A stretch of 43,137 bases of DNA from Clostridium frigidicarnis (GTDB lineage: Bacteria > Bacillota > Clostridia > Clostridiales > Clostridiaceae): positions 1 through 43,137 of the forward strand of contig NZ_FOKI01000030.1 in the NCBI RefSeq assembly GCF_900111985.1, given 5' to 3'. The notes beneath the pieces were generated by a model. That model worked only from the letters and a program-made list of their open reading frames with translations, searched no databases and was not told where the DNA came from. This document shows positions 32,978 through 41,056 of this stretch, one piece after another (the stretch's first letter is position 1; each line of letters begins with the position of its first letter). The translations under genes and the position numbers were made by a program.

Positions 32978-33202
32978 ATGAAAGGTAAAAGAAAAGAGAC
33001 AAAGATTGGAGCGATAGCTTTTATTATTTTTTTATTGTTAAGGTTACTTGGATCATACGTGGAAGTGATTCAGACATGGAATTTAATCCATTTTATAATG
33101 GGTATGCTTGTAGGGTTATCTCTACTAGCTGTTATTTCTGAATTTATTCCAGAGCATCTTTATGAAAGGATAAAAGAATCTAAAAGTTTTATTAACAAAT
33201 AG
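32978..33202 (+). CDS. Small two-helix membrane protein
   Basis: The protein of 74 aa starts at ATG 32978, 8 bp after AAGGGG (the in-frame GTG 32969 overlaps the RBS). Two hydrophobic segments (residues ~9-27 and 38-56) and a basic N-terminus (MKGKRKETKIGA). Third gene of the XRE operon. Not recognised beyond that. Confidence 0.65.
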   Translation: MKGKRKETKIGAIAFIIFLLLRLLGSYVEVIQTWNLIHFIMGMLVGLSLLAVISEFIPEHLYERIKESKSFINK

Positions 33203-33316
33203 TATATAGTTTAAATCAATGTTAAAAAAATTGGATTATACACAATAGATTTGAGAAGGAAGATATAACTAGGTATAATGTGGAGGTTATTACTAATTTT
33301 ATAGTATAATGAATTT

Positions 33317-33381
33317 AGGCATATTCAAAAAATAACAAGTCAGCAGGGGGCATATTTGACTTGTTATTTTTTTATGTGCCT
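33317..33381. mobile_element. Compact MITE derivative, copy D
   Basis: AGGCATATTCAAAAAATAACAAGTCA and TGACTTGTTATTTTTTTATGTGCCT are inverted arms with only ~12 bp between them. They equal the right end of copy A taken twice. It can act as a terminator between the XRE operon and the next frame. Confidence 0.6.
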
Positions 33382-33408
33382 TACATATTTAGATAATAGG
33401 AGATATAA

Positions 33409-33573
33409 ATGAGAATTTTATTAATTGAAGATGATATAAAATTAAAAGAATATATTAGTGAATATTTACAAGCATATGATTATCATGTAACTACAATCAA
33501 TGATTTTGATATTTTGAGCTTATTGTTAGATATATATTATGTTATAAAAAAATATGGTATTATATTTGTATAA
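33409..33573 (+). pseudogene. Truncated response regulator (N-terminal receiver part)
   Basis: ATG 33409 (TAGGAG upstream) opens MRILLIEDDIKLKEYISEYL, the first strand and helix of a receiver with the acidic pair, then runs into unrelated residues and TAA after 54 codons. No phospho-acceptor loop or DNA-binding domain follows. The start signals are intact. Confidence 0.7.
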
Positions 33574-33589
33574 TTTTAGTGTGTTATAT

Positions 33590-33684
33590 AAGGGGGATTA
33601 CCATGAGGTTATGCATTGTTTTTACTCCATGCAGAGTTAAATAAGATACAGTTGCATGGAGTAGAATTGTATCTATTTTTAACT
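33590..33684 (+). promoter_or_regulatory. Ribosome-dependent attenuator with 13-aa leader peptide
   Basis: AAGGGGG precedes ATG 33603, which encodes MRLCIVFTPCRVK and stops at TAA 33642-33644. Two stems exclude each other: TACTCCATGCA (33623-33633) with TGCATGGAGTA (33653-33663), and AGATACA (33644-33650) with TGTATCT (33668-33674) followed by ATTTTTAA (terminator). This is the form of leaders that control antibiotic resistance genes: a stalled ribosome changes which stem forms. The gene it controlled seems lost. Confidence 0.6.
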
Positions 33685-33726
33685 TTGCCCAATTTTAAAT
33701 AACAATTAAAAAGGAGTAAAGTTAAT

Positions 33727-33783
33727 ATGAATATAGTAAATATAAAATTAGAAAAAAATATATTAGGTGGTGAAGAAATATGA
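33727..33783 (+). CDS. 18-aa remnant frame behind the attenuator
   Basis: AAAAGGAG and ATG 33727 encode MNIVNIKLEKNILGGEEI, ending in TGA that overlaps the esterase start (ATGA, 33780-33783). The strong RBS and the position after an attenuator suggest the first codons of a lost resistance gene, now coupling translation into the esterase. The identity of the lost gene cannot be read from 18 residues. Confidence 0.4.
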   Translation: MNIVNIKLEKNILGGEEI

Positions 33784-34565
33784 TTTTACGTGGAAGTGTA
33801 TTTTCCAAAACCCTTGAAATGGAGACAGGTATAACAGTGATTATTCCTAATACATTTAAGGAAGATAATAAATATCAGGTTGCGTATCTTCTTCATGGCC
33901 TTTGTGGTAACAATGGGAACTGGGCGGATAATTCAATGTTACCTGTTTATGCAAATGAGTATAATACTATCTTTATCATGCCAGAAGTAGCAAGAAGTTT
34001 TTATACAGATATGAAATATGGTCAGAAATTTTTTACCTATATTACAGAAGAATTACCACAGATTTGTAAAAGCGTATTTAATATATCTTCTAAAAGAGAA
34101 GATACTGCAATTATTGGTGGTTCTATGGGTGGTTATGGAGCTTTAAAATGTACTTTATCTAAACCAGAACAATATGGCTATTGCTGCGCATTTGCTTCTG
34201 CATGTTTGTTTTTAAAAGAAGGTCTGGATAATCAAAGAGCCTATGGAGATACAGAAGATTTTAAGGCTATGTATGGTGAAAGATTAATTAATGATTTTCA
34301 AGCAGCTTTTGGCAAAAGTTTAGAATGGAATTCTAGTGATGAGATATTAGTACTAGCTAAAAATATTTGTAAACAATCAATTAAGCCAAAGATATATGCA
34401 TCTTGTGGTATAGAAGATTGTTTTAGAGAAGACAATAAGAGATTTAATGAGGAAATGAAAAAATTGGATTTTGAATTTGTTTATGAGGAATGGACTGGAA
34501 GTCATAATTTTTATTTTTTTGATGAAGCATTAAAAAGAGCACTAGAATTGCTTTACAAAAGGTAA
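33780..34565 (+). CDS. Alpha/beta-hydrolase esterase (EstA/esterase D type)
   Basis: The 261-aa protein starts at ATG 33780 (GGTGGTG upstream). It has the oxyanion-hole segment YLLHGLCGNNGNW (residues ~37-49), the nucleophile elbow GGSMGGYG (Ser115), and acid/histidine near CGIEDCF and GSHNFYFF. This is the tributyrin esterase / S-formylglutathione hydrolase-like group, which cuts short acyl or acetyl esters, including acetylated sugars. Cytoplasmic, no signal peptide. It is translated from an attenuator-type leader inherited from another gene. Confidence 0.88.
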   Translation: MILRGSVFSKTLEMETGITVIIPNTFKEDNKYQVAYLLHGLCGNNGNWADNSMLPVYANEYNTIFIMPEVARSFYTDMKYGQKFFTYITEELPQICKSVFNISSKREDTAIIGGSMGGYGALKCTLSKPEQYGYCCAFASACLFLKEGLDNQRAYGDTEDFKAMYGERLINDFQAAFGKSLEWNSSDEILVLAKNICKQSIKPKIYASCGIEDCFREDNKRFNEEMKKLDFEFVYEEWTGSHNFYFFDEALKRALELLYKR

Positions 34566-34641
34566 TCATAATTAATCTTTACTTATTGACAAGTATATTG
34601 AAATGAAGAGTTTAGATAAAAGGCTTTAAAGGAGAAAAAAT

Positions 34642-35367
34642 ATGGAACTTAAAAAAATATCTGATAGAATTTATTATTTACCTGCCGAAGAAGAAACTGA
34701 CAGACCAGTTCTTGGATATATTAAAGGAGATAAATATTCATTGGCTATAGATGCAGGTAATTCATCTAAGCATGTAGAAAAATTTTATTCCGAATTAAAT
34801 AATGCAAATTTGAAATTGCCAGATTATACAGTGATCACCCATTGGCATTGGGATCATACATTTGGCATGCATTCAGTAGTAGGAAAAACGATTGCAGGAC
34901 AATTAACAAATAATAAATTAAAAGAAGTTGCAACATGGCAATGGTCTGATGTTGATATGAAAAATAGACTTGAAACAGGTAAAGATATTGAAATGTGTGA
35001 TAGATGTATCAAGGTGGAGTATCCAAATAGACAAGAAATAAAAGTAACTTATGCAGATATAGAATTTAACGGAAGTTTAAAAATCGATTTAGGTGGAATT
35101 TATTGTGAACTTACTGAAATTCAGGCACCTCATTCAGAAGATTCGGTAGTGGTTTATGTACCCCAAGAAAAAACGGTTTTTGTTGGTGATGCATATTGTG
35201 AAGATTACTATGATAATAATGGTCGGTATGATAAGGATAAGTTAGAGTCTTTTATTTCACTAATAAAAGAAAGAGATTTCAATACTTATGTTTTGGGACA
35301 TGATGAACCACAAACGAAGGATGAATCAATTACATATTTAATAAACGAATTAAAAAAGCTAAAATAA
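34642..35367 (+). CDS. MBL-fold metallo-hydrolase
   Basis: The 241-aa protein starts at ATG 34642 (AAAGGAG upstream). The metal motif T-H-W-H-W-D-H (His67, His69, Asp71, His72), a later H (APHSEDS), D in FVGDAYCED and H in VLGHDE complete the binuclear zinc site. Its overall form fits the broad MBL hydrolase family (glyoxalase II/lactonase-like); the substrate is not known. It lies 76 bp behind the esterase. Confidence 0.88.
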   Translation: MELKKISDRIYYLPAEEETDRPVLGYIKGDKYSLAIDAGNSSKHVEKFYSELNNANLKLPDYTVITHWHWDHTFGMHSVVGKTIAGQLTNNKLKEVATWQWSDVDMKNRLETGKDIEMCDRCIKVEYPNRQEIKVTYADIEFNGSLKIDLGGIYCELTEIQAPHSEDSVVVYVPQEKTVFVGDAYCEDYYDNNGRYDKDKLESFISLIKERDFNTYVLGHDEPQTKDESITYLINELKKLK

Positions 35368-35387
35368 AAAAGTTAGAAGATAAAATT

Positions 35388-35585
35388 ACTTTAAAAGGTC
35401 GAACAAAAAATTTTTCTAATATAAAATTAACAGCTAAATCTTATATATGTAATATAGAAATATGTAGGGATGAAGAGCGATGATACTTGGTTTATAGCCA
35501 ATGATATTACGGAACCTTCTCATATTTTAAAAAAAATCTAGATAAAGCTTTAATAAGCTATAGACTATTTTATGTAGTTTATGGC
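35388..35585 (+). pseudogene. Fossil of an IS4-like transposase C-terminal region
   Basis: Pieces in successive frames read KGRTKNFSNIKLTAKSYICN, IEICRDEE, then (frameshift near 35477) DDTWFIANDITEPSHILKK, then (frameshift near 35535) NLDKALISYRLFY. The order resembles the DDE region of IS4-type transposases (KDEE-DPWYIATN-...-Y-KRF). No terminal repeats are visible. The match is by eye and weak. Confidence 0.35.
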
Positions 35586-35589
35586 TTAA

Positions 35590-35675
35590 TCTTATTAAAG
35601 AAAATCTGTGATTTTTATCCTAAACTTTCAACCCTCCACTATCCACTTTCAACTAAAAAGGGCGCAGCCACTTTT
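35590..35675 (+). repeat. GGCGCGCC-type dispersed repeat, partial copy 4
   Basis: AAAGAAAATCTGTGATTTTTATCCTAAA, CCACTTTCAACT and AAAAAGGGCGCAGCC match the right part of 30435-30613. Copy 4 carries a degraded final hairpin. Confidence 0.5.
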
Positions 35676-35771
35676 GTTCTTGAGTTTGTATTGTAATTTA
35701 TTACTGTAATAAGACATAATGGTGTCATATTTGGTTTTATATAATTTATTAAAAAGCATAAGGAGTATGAT

Positions 35772-36530
35772 ATGGAATTTATTAAAATAACTGAAAATAA
35801 TATTGATAAAGAACATATATGTTGTGCAATAACTGAAAAGAAAGGTGAGAGTTGTATTAAGTCCAAAAAAGATTGGATGAAGGAACGATTGAAGGATGGA
35901 CTGATTTTTAAAAAATTAAATGTAAGAGGTAAGGTTTTTATAGAATATATACCAGCTGAAAAAGCTTGGTATCCCTTTAATGCAGATGGATATATGGTTA
36001 TAAATTGTTTTTGGGTATCAGGGAAATATAAGGGTAAAGGAATCTCAAATTTATTATTAGATGAATGTATTAAAGATAGTAAACTACAAGGGAAAAGAGG
36101 TATAGTTGTACTATCATCTAAAAAGAAAGTTCCATATTTGAGCGATGGAGATTATTTAAAACACAAAGGGTTTAAGGTAGCAGATACTGTAGCACCCCAT
36201 TATGAACTTTTATACCTTCCATTTAAAGAAGGTGAGACGGTACCAACAATTAAATCATGCGCCAAAAAGGGTGAAATAGAAGAACAAGGATTGAAGCTAT
36301 ATTATTGCAATCAATGCCCCTATACGGAAAAGTATGTTGAAATAATAAAAGAAATAGCAGATAGTAGAGATGTAGATTTACAAATAAATAAGTATGAAAA
36401 CAAGGAACAAGCTCAAAATGCTCCATCACCATTTACAACCTATAGCTTTTTCTTTAATGGAGACTTTATAACTAATGAAATTTTAAGTGAAAAGAAATTT
36501 ATTAAATTTCTTGATGAAAATAATTTATAA
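35772..36530 (+). CDS. GNAT N-acetyltransferase fused to a YoaP-like domain
   Basis: The 252-aa protein starts at ATG 35772 (AAGGAG upstream). Residues ~1-145 form a GNAT fold with the acetyl-CoA loop WVSGKYKGKGISNLLLDECI. Residues ~170-252 form a thioredoxin-like part with YYCNQCPYTEKYVEI, the C-x-x-C of the YoaP family, and a C-terminal FKNGxF-like segment (SFFFNGDFITNEILSEKKF). B. subtilis YoaP is the named relative; substrate unknown. Confidence 0.85.
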   Translation: MEFIKITENNIDKEHICCAITEKKGESCIKSKKDWMKERLKDGLIFKKLNVRGKVFIEYIPAEKAWYPFNADGYMVINCFWVSGKYKGKGISNLLLDECIKDSKLQGKRGIVVLSSKKKVPYLSDGDYLKHKGFKVADTVAPHYELLYLPFKEGETVPTIKSCAKKGEIEEQGLKLYYCNQCPYTEKYVEIIKEIADSRDVDLQINKYENKEQAQNAPSPFTTYSFFFNGDFITNEILSEKKFIKFLDENNL

Positions 36531-36540
36531 TTTTAAATGT

Positions 36541-36590
36541 AAGCGGTTAATATCTCGTCACCTAGACAAGGTATTAACCGCTTAAGTGCT
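36541..36590 (+). terminator. Terminator / palindromic element
   Basis: AAGCGGTTAATA (36541-36552) pairs with TATTAACCGCTT (36572-36583). Its loop has CTCGTCACCTAG, which recurs in inverted orientation at about 37354-37365 on the other side of the NUDIX gene. The T-tract is poor. Confidence 0.5.
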
Positions 36591-36732
36591 ATTTATAGAT
36601 GTCATATGTTAAAGTGCTTACGTAATTTCCAAATAAATTTAATATCTTTATTATATCAGCAACTTTGGAATTTCTAGTGTCAGGACAGTTTTCTTTAAAA
36701 GTTATTCCAAGAATAACTACATTCTGCTCCAT
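36589..36732 (-). pseudogene. Fossil of a UDP-sugar (UDP-GlcNAc/Glc-type) dehydrogenase
   Basis: On the minus strand the frame from 36732 reads MEQNVVILGITFKENCPDTR and NSKVADIIKILNLFGNYVST, ending TAG at 36589. G-x-T-F-K-E-N-C-P-D-x-R-N-x-K is the hallmark of the C-terminal UDP-binding domain of nucleotide-sugar dehydrogenases (UDPG_MGDP_dh_C). Only about 47 of ~430 residues are left, without RBS. Confidence 0.75.
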
Positions 36733-36820
36733 TAAATGAAATAATCATTTTATTTCTTATTATACTATTAGTTATAAAGTTCTAGAGAATAAACAATATT
36801 TTCATAAAACAGTTAACATC

Positions 36821-37264
36821 TTATAATTCTCTTTTTTTGATACAATCAAATCTTTTATACCTATACAAGTCGCTTACAAGAGTATCTCTAACCACATCAA
36901 TTAGGGGAATATCCTTTAGTTTGTTAATCGGAACAATAGTTGGTATATATACCCCATTATCTTTACATAAGAATTCTGCCCCATTTCCAGTTCCAATTTC
37001 TCCTCCGATATATTCGGCTAAGAAAAATATTTCAACTTCTCCATTATTGCGTAATCTATAAATTTCTCTACAGACCTTGATATCAATGCCTAACTCTTCG
37101 TATACTTCTCTTATAACACATTGCTCCTCATTTTCTCCATCTTCTACACCACCACCTGGAAATACATAGTAGTCCAACTTTGCACCTTGTTCTTCTCTTA
37201 TTCTGTGTATGAGTAGAATGCACTCTTCATATGGAATAATTGCTCTAGCTCTTAATTTTGACAA
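36821..37264 (-). CDS. NUDIX hydrolase
   Basis: The Nudix box is complete: G-G-V-E-D-G-E-N-E-E-Q-C-V-I-R-E-V-Y-E-E-L-G-I (about residues 38-60). The start is set at TTG 37264 (MSKLRARAIIPYEE) with AAGGAAG upstream; GTG 37297 is in frame but lacks a proper RBS and would add 11 residues. NUDIX enzymes cleave nucleoside diphosphates linked to another group; the N-terminal RARAII...LLIHR type is common and broad. Single gene, flanked by fossils. Confidence 0.85.
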   Translation of the reverse strand: MSKLRARAIIPYEECILLIHRIREEQGAKLDYYVFPGGGVEDGENEEQCVIREVYEELGIDIKVCREIYRLRNNGEVEIFFLAEYIGGEIGTGNGAEFLCKDNGVYIPTIVPINKLKDIPLIDVVRDTLVSDLYRYKRFDCIKKREL

Positions 37265-37438
37265 TACTCTCACTTCCTTAGATCTTCTTTTTGCCACCCT
37301 AAGTCACTGCCTTATATTGATATAGGAATATTATTACATCAAGTTACTGCTTATGCTAGGTGACGAGTTATTTGGCGCTTACGAAGAGGTTTATAATAAA
37401 TTATAACATTGAGTTGTACGAATAGGTAAGCATACATT

Positions 37439-37484
37439 AAAAATAGCACAAACTTTGTACAGGGTTTCTTACAAGGTTTGTGCT
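37439..37484 (-). terminator. Terminator of the PadR/membrane-protein operon
   Basis: On the minus strand AGCACAAACCTTGT (37484-37471) pairs with ACAAAGTTTGTGCT (37458-37445), followed by ATTTTTAA. Confidence 0.8.
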
Positions 37485-37515
37485 TTGATTTTATAGTTTA
37501 TATAATGTAAATATT

Positions 37516-38178
37516 CTATTCCATCCAATTTATTTTCTTTGCTTGTTTATGAATTAAATCTTTGTATAGGAATGTACATGATGCCCATATAGTACCAAAG
37601 ACTAAGTGTATCACATAATTTGGAATAGAAAATAAAACAATTCCCTTTAAAGTTCTTGAAGGTATTGCGATTAATATAGTTACTACAATAAAAAACATAG
37701 AGTTAATTAAAAGTCGTTTAGTTAAAGATTGAAATGCAAATTTATATGATATAAAAAAAGTATAACTAGAAAGGATTAAAGCATATAATAAGAACAATGA
37801 TAAATGTCCTACATCAAATTTAACAACTGAAGGGGTTAAATTGAAGAACATAATTCCCCACATAAACCACCAAAGTGATATTTGATTTAGGATTGAAAGA
37901 ATTAATTCTTTAAGTGAAACCTTTCCATAGCCATCCACAATAGAATCGCACCAAGATTTTTCATCATCACCGATTATATCAGATAAAGTTTTTTCGCGTT
38001 TTTCAGCTTCTATAGCCATTCCAATTAAATCTTTTCTAATAATTTCTCTATCAAAGGCTCCAATTCTAGAGATTTGTACATATTTTAAAATGCGAGACAA
38101 AATTTCTTGATTTATATCAGTTAGTTTTTCAGTAGTAGTTTCATTTTGTGTTTTTAATGTATTTAATTCATTTGCCAT
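37516..38178 (-). CDS. PadR-associated membrane protein (DUF1700/DUF1129-like)
   Basis: The 220-aa protein starts at ATG 38178 inside the end of the PadR gene (11-bp overlap, GGGGGG region upstream). An N-terminal helical part (residues 1-85) with REKTLSDIIGDDEKSWCDSI is followed by four to five membrane helices (about 95-118, 122-143, 152-170, 177-200). Such proteins are regularly coded after PadR regulators and may sense membrane state. The exact DUF is uncertain. Confidence 0.7.
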   Translation of the reverse strand: MANELNTLKTQNETTTEKLTDINQEILSRILKYVQISRIGAFDREIIRKDLIGMAIEAEKREKTLSDIIGDDEKSWCDSIVDGYGKVSLKELILSILNQISLWWFMWGIMFFNLTPSVVKFDVGHLSLFLLYALILSSYTFFISYKFAFQSLTKRLLINSMFFIVVTILIAIPSRTLKGIVLFSIPNYVIHLVFGTIWASCTFLYKDLIHKQAKKINWME

Positions 38179-38509
38179 TATTTATACCCCCCATAGATAA
38201 TATTGTATTTACAGATTTAGAAATTTCAGTCCAGTTTTTATGGAACTCTTCTAAAGTTAAAATTCCTTCTTTTGTTAGTGAATAATATTTTCTAGATGGC
38301 CCTAATGGTGAGGGTCGAAATTCTGAATTAATGAGATTCTTTTTTTCCAGTCTTAAAAGAAGCGGATAAATAGTTCCTTCTCTTATTTCTTTAAAGCCAT
38401 ATTGTTGAAGCTTTTCTACAATTTCATAACCATAAGTTGTTTTTATATTAATTATTTGTAAAATACAGCCTTCTATTGTTCCACGCATGAGCTGAGATTT
38501 ATCATTCAA
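38168..38509 (-). CDS. PadR-family transcriptional regulator
   Basis: The 113-aa protein starts at TTG 38509 (MNDKSQLMRGTIEGCILQII), with AAGGTG upstream. It is a short (PadR-s2) winged helix with TYGYEIVEKLQQYGF, GTIYPLLLRLEKKNLI and the wing SPLGPSRKYYSLTKEG. It is co-transcribed with the membrane protein that follows. An inverted repeat directly upstream (38530-38575) is the likely operator. Confidence 0.92.
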   Translation of the reverse strand: MNDKSQLMRGTIEGCILQIINIKTTYGYEIVEKLQQYGFKEIREGTIYPLLLRLEKKNLINSEFRPSPLGPSRKYYSLTKEGILTLEEFHKNWTEISKSVNTILSMGGINNGK

Positions 38510-38529
38510 AATTAATCACCTTCTTTCCA

Positions 38530-38575
38530 CTACCTTGTACCGTAAAGTACTTAGCTATATTGTAGCACAAGGTAG
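38530..38575. promoter_or_regulatory. PadR operator candidate
   Basis: CTACCTTGT (38530-38538) and ACAAGGTAG (38567-38575) are perfect 9-bp inverted arms around the promoter region of the PadR gene. A second small palindrome (GTAC...GTAC) lies inside. Confidence 0.55.
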
Positions 38576-38609
38576 ATGTGGTGTAAATATATTACAAGAA
38601 AAAATGTAA

Positions 38610-38714
38610 GATTATAATATTTTTTATGTTTATCATTCAAATCTTAATTGGCCAGAAAGAGATGAACATCAAGTAGATTTATTGTTTCCAATAAAATTAA
38701 AGGAAAAAGAATAG
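38610..38714 (+). pseudogene. C-terminal fossil of an unidentified protein
   Basis: After TAA 38607 the frame reads VYHSNLNWPERDEHQVDLLF and PIKLKEKE before TAG 38712. The end LLFPIKL is like the last strand of GyrI-like domains, but this is weak. No start signals. Confidence 0.35.
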
Positions 38715-38769
38715 AGTTATTATATAAATGGAGATATTTTATTTAAAAAAATGATGAAATGATGGTTTT

Positions 38770-38860
38770 ATGTTTTAGAGCTATTGAATAAATTGAACAA
38801 GCTAAATTAAGAAAGAAGCACGCTAATCTTTATTTGATGGGTGCTTTTTCTTTTTGCAAT
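38770..38860 (+). repeat. Repeat with terminator, second copy of 18381-18465
   Basis: TGTTTTAGAGCTATTGAATAAATT and the stem GAAGCAC...GATGGGTGCTTTTTCTTTTT match 18381-18460 (about 70% by eye). The stem is a usable terminator. The rest of 38580-38940 holds nothing else recognisable besides the fossil. Confidence 0.5.
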
Positions 38861-38942
38861 ATATACAGATTAAATCTTATAATGTCTCTCATCAGCCAAT
38901 AATTTATAAATAATTAGGGGTATATAAAAATTATTTATTTTG

Positions 38943-39012
38943 TTGACAAGTTTAATCCTATGATCTATTATTACTGTATGACTTATAAAATTTATTTGGT
39001 CATACGGTAATT
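38943..39012 (+). promoter_or_regulatory. TetR promoter and operator
   Basis: TTGACA (38943-38948), 17 bp, TATTAT (38966-38971). From the -10 on, TTACTGTATGAC (38971-38982) faces GTCATACGGTAA (38999-39010), an inverted repeat with one mismatch and a 16-bp spacer. The TetR protein encoded 20 bp downstream should bind here. Confidence 0.75.
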
Positions 39013-39029
39013 TTAAAGGAGGTATTATA

Positions 39030-39608
39030 ATGGCTAAAAGTTTTACTGAAACTGAAAAAGAGAATATACGAGAAAAATTAATTGCAGAATGTGAAAAAAG
39101 TTGGGCTAAATTTGGTTATAAAAGAACTAATCTTGATAGTCTTTGTGCAAAAGTAGGAATATCCAAAGGTGCTTTTTATTTGTTTTACAATTCAAAAGAG
39201 GAATTATTTTGCGATGTTGTTGATGTCATTCAAGATCGATTGATTTTGATAATTCAAGAAACTATGGCTGGAACACCTACGAAATACGACTTTGCAAAAG
39301 CGTTAAAATTAATATATTGGGAGTATGACAAGGGAAACCTTATCTTTGATTTTGATAACCCAGATTTTATAGCGTTTATAAATAAAGTCCCAAAAGAATG
39401 GCTATCCAAGCATCAACTTAATTCTTTAAGCGGCATACACGAAATTATTAAGCAATCTAAACTAACTCTTAAAGTTGAAGAAAAAAAGGCTATGGCAGTT
39501 TTTGACACACTTTTGTCTATAAACATGCGTAAAGAGCACCTTATTTACGATCACTTTGAAGTATTTAACTTTATGCTTGACAATATGATAGAAGAAATTT
39601 TTGAATAG
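39030..39608 (+). CDS. TetR-family regulator
   Basis: The 192-aa protein starts at ATG 39030 (AAAGGAGG upstream). The HTH (residues ~10-57) is KSWAKFGYKRTNLDSLCAKV and GISKGAFYLFYNSKEELF, typical of TetR. The C-terminal helical part would bind the inducer. It is the first gene of a likely six-gene operon with an ABC exporter and an MFS pump and probably represses it through the inverted repeat upstream. Confidence 0.92.
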   Translation: MAKSFTETEKENIREKLIAECEKSWAKFGYKRTNLDSLCAKVGISKGAFYLFYNSKEELFCDVVDVIQDRLILIIQETMAGTPTKYDFAKALKLIYWEYDKGNLIFDFDNPDFIAFINKVPKEWLSKHQLNSLSGIHEIIKQSKLTLKVEEKKAMAVFDTLLSINMRKEHLIYDHFEVFNFMLDNMIEEIFE

Positions 39609-39619
39609 GAGGTGATGTT

Positions 39620-40342
39620 TTGGACTATGCAATAGAAGTACATGATTTATGCAAAGTAATTGATAATCAGCCCATATTATCAAATGTAAATATGAAAGTT
39701 AAAAAAGGTGAAATCTATGGATTTTTAGGAGCAAATGGAGCGGGTAAAACCACTTTGATGAAAGTATTGTTTCGAATACTAAAGCCAACCTCCGGTACAA
39801 TTAAATTATTGAGCCAACAGGAACTGGACAGTAGTAACAATGTTTTCTGCAAAATTGGTAGTATTATTGAAATGCCTGTTTTTTACCTAAATCTAACAGC
39901 TAGACAAAATCTTGAACTCCATTGTGACTATATGGGAATTGATTATAAGGCAAACATTGAAAAGTGTTTACAAATGGCTGAAATATCAGATACAGGTAAT
40001 AAAAAGGTGAAAAATTTCTCACTGGGGATGAAACAAAGACTTGCAATAGCCAGAGCAATATTGACAGATCCAGAAATTCTAATATTGGATGAGCCAATTA
40101 ATGGTCTTGACCCTAAAGGTATATCAGACATGAGGGAATTGCTTATTAAAATTAATAAGGAACGAGGAACGACAATTTTAATATCAAGCCATATTCTAAG
40201 TGAAATGGAGAAAATTGCGAATACCATCGGCATTATTAACAATGGGATTATTCTGGAGGAAGTGTCAATGAGTGATATTACGGCAAAGAATATTAATTTA
40301 GAGGAATACTATTTGCAGCTATTAGAGGGGGTGAGGAAATAA
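39620..40342 (+). CDS. ABC transporter ATP-binding protein (bacitracin/lantibiotic-immunity type)
   Basis: The 240-aa protein starts at TTG 39620 (MDYAIEVHDLCKVIDNQPIL), 8 bp after AGGAGGTG. Walker A GANGAGKTT, signature FSLGMKQRLAIARAI, Walker B ILILDEPINGLDP and SSHILSEME are complete. The FSLGMKQR signature is that of the BcrA/CcmA group linked to ABC-2 permeases. The stop overlaps the permease start (TAATG). Confidence 0.93.
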   Translation: MDYAIEVHDLCKVIDNQPILSNVNMKVKKGEIYGFLGANGAGKTTLMKVLFRILKPTSGTIKLLSQQELDSSNNVFCKIGSIIEMPVFYLNLTARQNLELHCDYMGIDYKANIEKCLQMAEISDTGNKKVKNFSLGMKQRLAIARAILTDPEILILDEPINGLDPKGISDMRELLIKINKERGTTILISSHILSEMEKIANTIGIINNGIILEEVSMSDITAKNINLEEYYLQLLEGVRK

Positions 40343-41034
40343 TGACAAATTTGATAAAGCTTGAACTAAGAAGATTTAACCTAAAGAATCATGTTTTTGG
40401 TGTAATGATTGCCAATATAGTTATTTTATTTTTTAGTGTGTTTATGACATATATGCTTTCAATGGGTGAAATTCCACAAACCAATTTGCCATCTGTTGAA
40501 CTCGATACAATAAGCATTAGTAGTATGTTAATGAAAGCTACTTTTTTGGTATGGGAATCTGTTCTAATAGCAACGATCATCATTGAAGAATTTAGAAGTA
40601 AAACAATGTCATTACTTTTTACTTATCCAATTAACCGAAAAAAGTTGATAGCCACTAAATTAGTACTGATATTGCTAGTCACATTTGTTTCTATTGCTAT
40701 TTCGGAATTGTTTCAAAACATATGCATATTTGGAATTAGCAAGATATTGAGTTTTGTTAGTTATGGGATTACCCCTAAAGATGTTTTTAATGTTGTAATA
40801 ACAACAATTACAGCAACTTTATTGGGAATGCTACCCCTGTATATTGGAATGATACGAAAATCCACTATTGCAACCATTATTTCATCCATTTTCATTGTTA
40901 GTATAGTAGTTAATGCGCAAGTAGGTACCGGAGGATTAATTTCTATAATACCAATTTCATTAGCATTAGGTGCTATTGGGGTGTTTTTTGCCACAATAGC
41001 CATAAAAAATATTGTAAACAATGATTTATATTAA
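40342..41034 (+). CDS. ABC-2 family transporter permease
   Basis: The 230-aa protein starts MTNLIKLELRRFNLKNHVFG, the usual opening of ABC-2 permeases next to BcrA-like ATPases, and has six membrane helices (about 19-40, 65-80, 100-125, 148-170, 175-195, 203-224) with the IIEEFRSKTMSLLFTYPINR coupling-helix region. It forms an exporter with the preceding ATPase, probably for a peptide antibiotic or other toxic compound. Confidence 0.9.
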   Translation: MTNLIKLELRRFNLKNHVFGVMIANIVILFFSVFMTYMLSMGEIPQTNLPSVELDTISISSMLMKATFLVWESVLIATIIIEEFRSKTMSLLFTYPINRKKLIATKLVLILLVTFVSIAISELFQNICIFGISKILSFVSYGITPKDVFNVVITTITATLLGMLPLYIGMIRKSTIATIISSIFIVSIVVNAQVGTGGLISIIPISLALGAIGVFFATIAIKNIVNNDLY

Positions 41035-41056
41035 ATTCTTATGAGGAGGAGCTGCC

